Assembly: GCF_051014445.1 (NCBI RefSeq) | Contig: NW_027488368.1 | Location: forward strand, 26,572,001-26,636,000 | Direction of reading: 5' to 3' | DNA length: 64,000 bases | From: Colletes latitarsis | Taxonomy: Eukaryota; Arthropoda; Insecta; Hymenoptera; Colletidae | Part shown: piece after piece, positions 53,998-64,000 of the stretch | Layout of the letters: the number at the start of each line of letters is the position of its first letter | Numbering within the stretch: position 1 is the first letter of the stretch | The notes under the pieces: generated by a model | What the model was told of the DNA's origin: nothing | What the model saw: the letters and a program-made list of their open reading frames with translations, nothing else | Databases searched by the model: none | Position numbers and translations under genes: made by a program

Positions 53998-56900
53998 ATC
54001 CAAATCAACAATAGCCCAGGATCTGGCCAACAAGCACGCGAAAAATGCGAAAGTATGAGTCAGATGATTGCAAATACCAGACCTAACCCAGACGTAACCG
54101 GCGTTATCCTCAAAAATATTAATCGCAACCAGGTTTAATGGCCTGTTTCGGTGTGGTTCCACATTTATACGTTGTCCAGATCAGCAAAAGCCCAGGATCT
54201 GGCCAACAAGTATGCGTAAATGCGAAAGTATGAGCTAGATGATGGCAAATAGCAGACCTACCCCAGACATAACCGGCGTTATCCACAAAAATATTAATCG
54301 GAGCCAGGTTTAATTGACTGTTTCGGTGTGGTACCATATTACTATGTAGTCCAAACCAGAGAAAGACCCAGTATCTGTCCAACAAGTATGCGAAGAATGC
54401 GAAAGTATGAGCTAGATGATAGCAAATACCAGACCTAACCCAGACATAACGGTCGTTATCCTTTAAATATTAATCGCAACCAGGTTTAATTGACTGTTTC
54501 GGTGTGGTGCCACATTACTATGTAATCCAAACCAGAAAAAGCCCAGGATCTGGCCAACAAGTATGCGAAAATTGCGAAAGTATGAGCAGGATGATTGCAT
54601 ATACCAGAACTAACCCAGACATAACCAGCGTTATCCTCTAAAATATTAATCGGAACCAGGTTTAATAAACATTTCGGTGTGGTACCACAATACTACGTGA
54701 TCCAAACCAGAAAGAACCCATGATCTGGCCAACAAGTATGCGAAAAATGAGAAAGTATGAGCTAGATGATGGCAAATACCAGACCTAACCCAGACATAAC
54801 CGGGGTTATCATATAAAATATTAATCGGAACCAGGTTTAATTGACTGTTCCAGTGAGGTACCACATTACTACGAAATCCAAACCGGAAAAAACCCAGGAT
54901 CTGGCCATCAAGTATGCGAAAAATGCGATATTATGGGCAAGATGAGGGCAAATACCAGACCTAACCCAGACATAACCGGCGTTGTCCTCAAAAATATTAA
55001 TCGCAACCAGGTTTAATTGGCAGTTTCGGTGTGGTGCCACATTACTACGTGATCCAATCTAAAAAAAGCCCAGGTTCTGGCCATTCAAGTATGCGAAAAA
55101 TGCGAAAGTATGAGCTAGATGATGGCAAATACCAGACCTAACCCAGACATAACCGGCGTTATCCTCTAAAATATTAATCGGAACCAGGTATAATAGACAG
55201 TTTCAGTGTAGTACCACATTACTACGTGATCCAATCTAAAAAAAGCCCAGGTTCTGGCCATTCAAGTATGCGAAAAATGCGAAAGTATGAGCTAGATGAT
55301 TGCAAATACCAGACCTAACCCAGGCATAACCGGCGTTATCCTCTAAAATATTAATCGGAACCAGGTATTATTGTCTGTCTCAGTGTAGTACCACATTACT
55401 ACGACATCCAAATCAGAAAAAGCCCAGGATCTGGCCATTCAAGTATGCGAAAAATGCGAAAGTATGAGCTAGATGATTGCAAATACAAGAACTAACCCTG
55501 ACATAACCGGCGTTATCCTCTAAAATATTAAACGGTACCAGGTCTAATTGACTCTTTCGGTGTGGTACCACATTACTACGTAATCCAAACCGGAAAATAC
55601 CCAGGAGCTGGCCAAGAAGTATGCGGAAAATGCGAAAGTATGAGCCAGATGATTCCAAATACAGGAGCTAACCCAGACATAAGCGGCGTTGTTCTCTAAA
55701 ATATTAATCGGAACCAGGTTTAATTGACTGTTTCAATGTGGTACCACATTACTACGTGATCCGAACCGGAAAAAACCCAGGAACTGCCCAACAAGTATGT
55801 GAAGAATGCGAAAGTATGAACTAGATGATTGCAAATACCAGACCTAACCCAGGCATAACCGGGGTTATCCTCTAAAATATTAATCGCAACCAGGTTTAAT
55901 TGACTGTTCCGGTGTGGTACCACGTTACTACGTGATCCAAATCAACAATAGCCCAGGATCTGGCCAACAAGCACGCGAAAAATGCGAAAGTATGAGTCAG
56001 ATGATTGCAAATACCAGACCTAACCCAGACGTAACCGGCGTTATCCTCTAAAATATTAATCGCAACCAGGTTTAATTGACTGTTCCGGTGTGGTACCATA
56101 TTACTATGTAATCAAACCAGAAAATACCCCGGGCTTGACAAACAGGTATGCGAAAAATGCGAACGAATGAGCCAGATGATTGCAACTACCAGAAATAACC
56201 CAGGCATAACCGGCGTTATCCTCCAAAATATTAATCGCAACCAGGTTTAATAGGCTGTTTCGGTGCGGTACCACATTACTATGTGATCCAAACCAGAAAA
56301 AACCCAGGATCTTGACAACAAGAGTGCATAAAATGCGAATGTATGAGCTAGATGATGGCAAATACCAGACCTAACCCAGACCTAACCGGTATTTCCCCCT
56401 AAAATATTAATCGTAACCAGGTTTAATTGACTGCTTCGGTGTGGTACCACGTTACTACGTGAACCAAATCAACAATAGCCCAGGATCTGGCCAACAAGCA
56501 CGCGAAAAATGCGAAAGTATGAGTCAGATGATGGCAAATACCAGACCTAACCCAGACATAACTGGCGTTATCCTCTAAAATATTAATCGGAACCAGGTTT
56601 AATAAACTTTTTCGGTGTGGTACCACAATACTACGTGATCCAAACCAGAAAGAACCCAGGATCTGGCCAACAAGTATGCGAAAAATGCGAAAGTATGAGC
56701 TAGATGATGGCAAATACCAGACCTACCCCCGACATAACCGGGGTTATCCTATAAAATATTAATCGCAACCAGGTTTAATTGGCAGTTTCGGTGTGGTGCC
56801 ACATTACTACGTGATCCAATCTAAAAAAAGCCCAGGTTCTGGCCATTCAAGTATGCGAAAAATGCGAAAGTATGAGCTAGATGAAAGAAAACACCAGACC

Positions 56901-57423
56901 TTACCCAGACATAACCGGGGTTATACTCTAAAATATTAATCGGAACCAGGTTTAATTGACTGTTCCAGTGTGGTACCACATTACTACGAGATCCAAATAA
57001 GAAAAAGCCCAGGATCTGGCCAACAAGTATGCGAAAAATGCGAAAGTATGAGCCAGATGATGACAAATACCAGACCTAACCCAGCCATAACCGGCGTTAT
57101 CCTCAAAAATATTAATCGCAACCAGGTTTAATGGCCTGTTTCGGTGTGGTTCCACATTTCTACGTTGTCCAGATCAGCAAAATCCCAGGATCTGGCCAAC
57201 AAGTATGCGAAAAATGCGAAAGTATGAGCTAGATGATGGCAAATAGCAGACCTAACCCAGACATAACCGGCGTTATCCTCTAAAATATTAATCGGAACCA
57301 GGATTAATTGACTGTACCAGTGTGGTACCACATTACTACGTGATCCAAATCAGAAAAAGCCCAGGATCTGGCCATTCAAGTATGCGAAAAATGCAAAAGT
57401 ATGAGTCAGATGATTGCAAATAC

Positions 57424-57851
57424 CAGACCTAACCCAGACATAACCGCCGTTATCCTCTAAAATTTTAAACGTAACCAAGTTTAATTGATTGCTTCGGTGT
57501 GGTACCACGTTACTACCTAATCGAAACCAGAGAAAACCCAGGATCTGGCCTACAAGTATGCGAAGAATGCGAAAGTATGAGTCAGATGATGACAAATACC
57601 AGACCTAACCCAGACATAACCGGCGTTATCCTCAAAAATATTAATCGGAACCAGGTTTAATTGACCCCTTCAGAGTGATACTACATTACTACGTGATCCA
57701 AATCAGCAAAAGCACAGGATCTGGCCAACAAGTATGCGGAAAATGCGAAAGTATGAGCTAGATGATTGCAAATACGAGAACTAACCCAGACATAACCGGC
57801 GTTATCCACTAAAATATTAATCGGAGCCAGGTTTAATTGACTGTTTCGGTG
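57424..57851 (+). repeat. 428-bp duplication, copy 1 (offset 4,756)
   Basis: Matches 62180-62607, including the rare ttgaccccttcagagtgata stretch (57661 and 62417). I noticed two differences: attaatcgg against attaagcgg, and ccaggatct against ccagggtct. Confidence 0.8.
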
Positions 57852-60800
57852 TGGTACCATATTACTATGTAGTCCAAACCAGAGAAAGACCCAGTATCTG
57901 TCCAACAAGTATGCGAAGAATGCGAAAGTATGGGCAAGATGAGGGCAAATACCAGAACTAACACAGACATAACCGGCGTTGTCCTCTAAAATATTAATCG
58001 GAACCAGGTTCAATTGACAGTTTGAGTGTGGTGCCACATTACTACGTGATCCAAATCAGCAAAAGCCCAGGATCTGGCCAACAAGAATGCGAAAATTGCG
58101 AAAGTATGAGCCAGATGATTGCAAATACCAGAACTAACCCAGACATAACCGGGGTTATCCTCTAAAATATTAATCGGAAACAGGATTAATTGACTGTTTC
58201 GGTGTGGTACCACATTACTATGTGATCAAAACCAGAAAAGTCCCAGGATCTGGCCAACAAGAATGCAAAAAATGCGAAAGTATGAGGCAGATGATTGCAA
58301 ATACCAGATCTAACACAATCCTAACCAGCGTTGTTCTCTAAAATATTAATCGGAACCAGGTTTAGTTGACTGTTTCCGTGGGGTGCCACAATACTACGTG
58401 ATCCAAACCGGAATAAACCCAGAATCTGGCCAACAAGGATGCAAAGAATGCGAAAGTATGAGGCAGATGATTCCTAATACCAGGCCTAACACAAACCGAA
58501 CCGGCGTTGTTCTCTAAAATATTAATCGGAATCAGGTTTAATAAACTTTTTCGGTGTGGTACCACAATACTACGTGATTCAAACCAGAAAGAACCCAGGA
58601 TCTGGCCAACAAGTATGCGAAAAATGCGAAAGTATGAGCTAGATGATGGCAAATACCAGACCTAACCCAGACATAACCGGGGTTATCCTATAAAATATTA
58701 ATCGGAACCAGGTTTAATTGACTGTTCCTGTGAGGTACCACATTACTACGAAATCCAAACCGGAAAAAACCCAGGATCTGGCCATCAAGTATGCGAAAAA
58801 TGCGATATTACGGGCAAGATGAGGGCAAATACCAGACCTAACCCAGACATAACCGGGGTTATCATATAAAATATTAATCGGAACCAGGTTTAATTGACTG
58901 TTCCAGTGAGGTACCACATTACTACGAAATCCAAACCGGAAAAAACCCAGGATCTGGCCACCAAGTATGCGAAAAATGCGATATTATGGGCAAGATGAGG
59001 GCAAATACGAGACCTAACCCAGACATAACCGGCGTTGTCCTCTAAAATATTAATCGCAACCAGGTTTAGTTGGCAGTTTCGGTGTGGTGCCACATTACTA
59101 CGTGATCCAATCTAAAAAAAGCCCAAGTTCTGGCCATTCAAGTATGCGAAAAATGCGAAAGTATGAGCTAGATGATGGCAAATACCAGACCTAACCCAGA
59201 CATAACAGGCGTTATCCTCTAAAATATTAATCGGAACCAGGTATAATAGACAGTTTCAGTGTAGTACCACATTACTACGTGATCCAATCTAAAAAAAGCC
59301 CAGGTTCTGGCCATTCAAGTATGCGAAAAATGCGAAAGTATGAGCTAGATGATTGCAAATACCAGACCTAACCCAGGCATAACCGGCGTTATCCTCTAAA
59401 ATATTAATCGGAACCAGGTATTATTGTCTGTCTCAGTGTAGTACCACATTACTACGACATCCAAATCAGAAAAAGCCCAGGATCTGGCCATTCAAGTATG
59501 CGAAAAATGCGAAAGTATGAGCTAGATGATTGCAAATACAAGAACTAACCCAGACATAACCGGCGTTGTTCTCTAAAATATTAATCGGAACCAGGTTTAA
59601 TTGACTGTTTCAATGTGGTACCACATTACTACGTGATCCGAACCGGAAAAAACCCAGGAACTGCCCAACAAGTATGTGAAGAATGCGAAAGTATGAACTA
59701 GATGATTGCAAATACCAGACCTAACCCAGGCATAACCGGGGTTATCCTCTAAAATATTAATCGCAACCAGATTTAATTGACTGTTCCGGTGTGGTACCAT
59801 ATTACTATGTAATCAAACCAGAAAATACCCAGGGCCTGACCAACAGGTATGCGAGAAATGCGAACGAATGAGCCAGATGACTGCAACTACCAGAAATAAC
59901 CCAGGCATAACCGGCGTTATCCTCCATAATATTAATCGCAACCAGGTTTAATTGGCTGTTTCGGTGCGGTACCACATTACTATGTGATCCAAACCAGAAA
60001 AAACCCAGGATCTTGCCAACAAGAGTGCATAAAATGCGAATGTATGAGCTAGGTGATGGCAAATACCAGACCTAACCCAGACCTAACCGGTATTTCCCCC
60101 TAAAATATTAATCGTAACCAAGTTTAATTGACTGCTTCGGTGTGGTACCACGTTACTACGTGATCCAAATCAACAATAGCCCAGGATATGGCCAACAAGC
60201 ACGCGAAAAATGCGAAAGTATGAGTCAGATGATGGCAAATACCAGACCTAACCCAGACATAACTGGCGTTATCCTCTAAAATATTAATCGGAACCAGGTT
60301 TGATAAACTTTTTCGGTGTGGTACCACAATACTACGTGATCCAAACCAGAAGGAGCCCAGGATCTGGCCAACAAGTATGCGAAAAATGCGAAAGTATGAG
60401 CTAGATGAAAGAAAACACCAGACCATACCCAGACATAACCGGGGTTATACTCTAAAATATTAATCGGAACCAGGATTAATTGACTGTACCAGTGTGGTAC
60501 CACATTACTACGTGATCCAAATCAGAAAAAGCCCAGGATCTGGCCATTCAAGTATGCGAAAAATGCAAAAGTATGAGTCGGATGATTGCAAATACCAGAC
60601 CTAACCCAGACATAACCGGTAGTTCTCCCAAAAATATTAGTCGTAACCAGGTTTAATTGACTGCTTCGGTGTGGTACCACGTTACTACGTGATCCAATTC
60701 AACAATAGCCCAGGATCTGGCCAACAAGCACGCGAAAAATGCGAAAGTATGAGTCAGATGATTGCAAATACCAGACCTAACCCAGACGTAACAGGCGTTA

Positions 60801-62179
60801 TCCTCTAAAATATTAATTGCAACCAGGTTTAATTGACTGTTCCGGTGTGGTACCATAATACTACGTGATCCAAACCAGAAAGAGCCCAGGATCTGGCCAA
60901 CAAGTATGCGAAAAATGCGAAAGTATGAGGCAGATGATTGCAAATACCAGAACTAACACAATCCTAACCAGCGTTGTTCTCTAAAATATTAATCGGAACC
61001 AGGTTTAGTTGACTGTTTCCGTGGGGTGCCACAATACTACGTGATCCAAACCAGAAGGAGCCCAGGATCTGGCCAACAAGTATGCGAAAAATGCGAAAGT
61101 ATGAGCTAGATGAAAGAAAACACCAGACCTTACCCAGACATAACCGGGGTTATACTCTAAAATATTAATCGGAACCAGGTTTAATTGACTGTTCCAGTGT
61201 GGTACCACATTACTACGTGATCCAAATAAGAAAAAGCCCAGGATCTGGCCAACAAGTATGCGAAAAATGCGAAAGTATGAGCCAGATGATTGCAAATACT
61301 ACAACTAACCCAGACATAACCTGCGTTATCCTCTAAAATATTAATCGGAACCAGGTTTAATTGACTGTTCCAGTGTGGTACCACATTACTACGTGATCCA
61401 AATAAGAAAAAGCCCAGGATCTGGCCAACAAGTATGCGAAAAATGCGAAAGTATGAGCTAGATGATGGCAAATAGCAGACCTAACCCAGACATAACCGGC
61501 GTTATCCTCTAAAATTTTAAACGTAACCAAGTTTAATTGATTGCTTCGGTGTGGTACCACGTTACTACCTAATCGAAACCAGAGAAAACCCAGGATCTGG
61601 CCTACAAGTATGCGAAGAATGCGAAAGTATGAGTCAGATGATGACAAATACCAGACCTAACCCAGACATAACCGGCGTTATCCTCAAAAATATTAATCGG
61701 AACCAGGTTTAATTGACTGTTCCAGTGTGGTACCACATTACTACGTGATCCAAATAAGAAAAAGCCCAGGATCTGGCCAACAAGTATGCGAAAAATGCGA
61801 AAGTATGAGCCAGATGATTGCAAATACTACAACTAACCCAGACATAACTGGCGTTATCCTCTAAAATATTAATCGGTACCAGGTTTAATTGACTGTTTCG
61901 GTGTGGTACCACAGTACTGCGTAAGCCATATCAGAAAAAACCCAGGATCTGGCCAACAAGTATGCGAGAAATGCGAAAGCAAGAGGATGATGATTACAAT
62001 TATCAGACGTAACCCAGACCTATCCGGTGTTATCCTCAAAAATATTAATCGCAACCAGGTTTAATGGCCTGTTTCGGTGTGGTTCCACACTTCTACGTTG
62101 TCCAGATCAGCAAAAGCCCAGGATCTGGCCAACAAGTATGCGAAAAATGCGAAAGTATGAGCTAGATGATGGCAAATAG

Positions 62180-62607
62180 CAGACCTAACCCAGACATAAC
62201 CGCCGTTATCCTCTAAAATTTTAAACGTAACCAAGTTTAATTGATTGCTTCGGTGTGGTACCACGTTACTACCTAATCGAAACCAGAGAAAACCCAGGGT
62301 CTGGCCTACAAGTATGCGAAGAATGCGAAAGTATGAGTCAGATGATGACAAATACCAGACCTAACCCAGACATAACCGGCGTTATCCTCAAAAATATTAA
62401 GCGGAACCAGGTTTAATTGACCCCTTCAGAGTGATACTACATTACTACGTGATCCAAATCAGCAAAAGCACAGGATCTGGCCAACAAGTATGCGGAAAAT
62501 GCGAAAGTATGAGCTAGATGATTGCAAATACGAGAACTAACCCAGACATAACCGGCGTTATCCACTAAAATATTAATCGGAGCCAGGTTTAATTGACTGT
62601 TTCGGTG
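62180..62607 (+). repeat. 428-bp duplication, copy 2
   Basis: Partner of 57424-57851. The match ends in the variable stretch before the palindrome, where copy 1 reads tcggtgtgg and copy 2 reads tcggtgagg. Confidence 0.8.
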
Positions 62608-64000
62608 AGGTGCTACAATACTATGTGATCCAAACGAGAAAAAACCCAGGATCTGGCCAACAAGTATGCGAAGAATGCGAAAGTATGAGCTAGATGATGG
62701 CAAATACCAGACCTAACCCAGACATAACCGGTGTTATCCTATAAAATATTAATCGGAACCAGGTTTAATTGACTGTTCCACTGTGGTGCCACATTACTAC
62801 GTGATCCAAACCGGAATAAACCCAGAATCTGGCCAACAAGGAAGCAAAGAATGCGAAAGTATGAGGCAGATGATTCCAAATACCAGAACTTACACAAACC
62901 GAACCGGTGTTGTTCTCTAAAATATTAATCGGAACCAGGTTTAATTGACTGTTTCAGTGTGGTACCACATTACTACGTGATCCAAACCGGAAAAAACCCA
63001 AGATCTGGCTAACAAGAATGCAAAACATGCGAAAGTATGAGCTAGATGATGGCAAATACCAGACCCAACCCAGACATAACCGGCGTTATCCTCTAAAATA
63101 TTAATCGGAACTAGGATTAACTGACTTTTTCGTGTGGTACCACAATACTACGTGATCAAAACCAGAAAAAACCCAGGATCTGGCCAACAAATATGTGAAA
63201 AATGCGAAAGTATGAGGCAGATGAATGCAAATACTAGAACTAACCCAGGCATAACCGGCGTTATCCACTAAAATATTAACCGGTACCAGGTTTAATTGAC
63301 AGTTTCGGTGTGGTAGCACATTACTACGTGATCCAAATCAGCAAGAGCCCAGGATCTGGCCAACAAGTATGCGAAAAATGCGATATTATGAGCAAGATGG
63401 GGGCAAATACCAGACCTAACCCAGACATAACCGCCTTTACCCTATAAAATATAAATCGCAACAAGGTTTAGTTGACTGTTTCGGTGTGGTACCACATTAC
63501 TATGTGATCCAAACCAGGAAAAACCCAGGATCTGGCCAACAAGAATGCATAAAATGCGAAAGTATGAGCCAGATGATGGCAAATACCAGAACTAACCCAG
63601 ACATAACCGCCGTTATCCGCTAAAATATTAATCGTAACCAAGTTTAATTGATTGCTTCGGTGTGGTACCACGTAACTACGTGATCCAAACCAGAAAAAAC
63701 CCAGGATCTGGCCAACAAGTATGCGAAGAATGCGAAAGTATGAGTCAGATGATGACAAATACCAGACCTAACCCAGCCATAAACGGCGTTATCCTCTAAA
63801 ATATTAATCGGAACCCGGTTTAATTGACTGTACCAGTGTGGCACCACATTACTACGTTATCCAAATCAGCAAAAGCCCAGGATCTGACCAACAAGTATGC
63901 GAAAATTGCGAAAGTATGAGCCAGATGGTTTCAAATACCAGAACTAACCCAGACATAACCAGCGTTATCCTCTAAAACATTAATCGGAACCAGGTTTAAT

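Larger units (their letters stand above)
41934..56173 (+). repeat. ~12.1-kb superunit, copy 2, enlarged to 14.2 kb
   Basis: It matches copy 1 at offset 12,133 from 41934 to about 49879, at 14,944 from about 52600 to 53997, and at 14,240 from 53988 to 56180. The offset changes account exactly for a 2,636-bp tandem duplication plus 175 bases gained, then 704 bases (four monomers) lost. I noticed about ten substitutions in the first 7.9 kb, for example attacgacgtg near 43623 against attagtacgtg, and caaatgcc near 42299 against caaatacc. Confidence 0.83.
1..64000 (+). repeat. Tandem satellite array, ~176-bp monomer, fills the window
   Basis: The landmark words ccaggtttaatt, taccacatta, cccaggatctggcc, atgcgaaa, and gcgttatcctctaaaatatt recur in this order about every 176 bases from the first line to the last, always on the plus strand. 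I saw no inverted monomer and no interruption by unrelated sequence. About 360 monomers fit. Monomers differ by substitutions and small indels, while larger blocks repeat almost exactly at kilobase offsets, which is the mark of higher-order structure. Arrays like this are typical of centromeric or pericentromeric heterochromatin in eukaryotes; that placement is inference, and a subtelomeric or interstitial satellite is the alternative. I do not recognise the family. No stretch over 300 bases holds a gene. Confidence 0.97.
56181..64000 (+). repeat. Right mosaic region
   Basis: At 56181 the sequence leaves the register of the superunit start and re-enters it at about 39477 (offset 16,704, which is 14,240 plus fourteen monomers). 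Positions 56181-56707 match 59882-60408 (offset 3,701). Positions 58.9-59.8 kb follow 54.8-55.9 kb at offset 4,053 and then 3,877. A monomer type with gatgaaagaaaacaccag occurs at about 56881, 60404 and 61109. Another with tctaaaattttaaacgtaacc occurs at about 57456, 61508 and 62212. No gene is seen. Confidence 0.78.

Noticed and set aside
1..64000. Dozens of minus-strand open frames of 67, 85 or 96 codons, many starting MVPHRNSQLNLV or MPSSSSYFRI
   Set aside because: They are the satellite read in a stop-poor frame. They recur every 176 bases, overlap one another, start in the palindrome and end at the same place in the next monomer (caattaa on the minus strand). Because 176 is not a multiple of 3 the frame shifts at each repeat. 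Substitutions and indels fall without regard to codons.
1..64000. CRISPR array, because of regular spacing
   Set aside because: The whole unit repeats; there are no short repeats separated by unique spacers and no cas genes.
1..64000. tRNA, rRNA or other RNA genes
   Set aside because: No stretch departs from the monomer pattern long enough to hold one, and no recognisable RNA gene motif was seen.

Overview
The whole 64-kb window is one uninterrupted satellite DNA array. Every stretch I read is a head-to-tail copy of a monomer of about 176 bp, all in the same orientation. That makes roughly 360 monomers, and the window begins and ends inside a monomer, so the array runs past both edges. I found no gene, RNA gene, transposon, CRISPR array or unique spacer. 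The many short open frames, mostly on the minus strand, are by-products of the monomer and are not annotated as genes.

Such an array points to a eukaryote, most likely a centromeric or pericentromeric block (inference). The monomer length is close to a nucleosome repeat, as in many plant and animal centromeric satellites. I do not recognise the family and cannot name the organism. By hand count the consensus is about 43% GC. CpG is close to the random expectation, and the plus strand carries far more A than T. Each monomer holds a 12-bp perfect palindrome (tgtggtaccaca) and a doubled 9-mer (atgcgaaaa, atgcgaaag).

Layout. (1) 1-8,310: mixed monomers with small internal duplications at offsets 1,752 and 1,928. 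(2) 8,311-26,503: a 7.3-kb block (8,311-15,639) recurs nearly unchanged at 19,175-26,503. Its right-hand 2.8 kb is also duplicated at 15,685-18,446, so that sub-block occurs three times. (3) 26,504-29,800: a mosaic, including a shortened version of 11.3-13.4 kb that lost whole monomers in steps. (4) 29,801-56,173: two consecutive copies of a superunit of about 12.1 kb (about 69 monomers). The second copy gained a 2,636-bp tandem duplication plus one monomer and lost four monomers. (5) 56,181-64,000: a mosaic built from pieces of the superunit's right end and local duplications.

The interest lies in how the array was built: nested recent duplications at several scales, changes in exact monomer multiples, a conversion-like patch, and a recurrent 11-bp deletion. 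The monomer scale and pairings below come from reading offsets by eye; identities are estimates. Long near-identical repeats are also where assemblies fail, so copy number needs support from reads.
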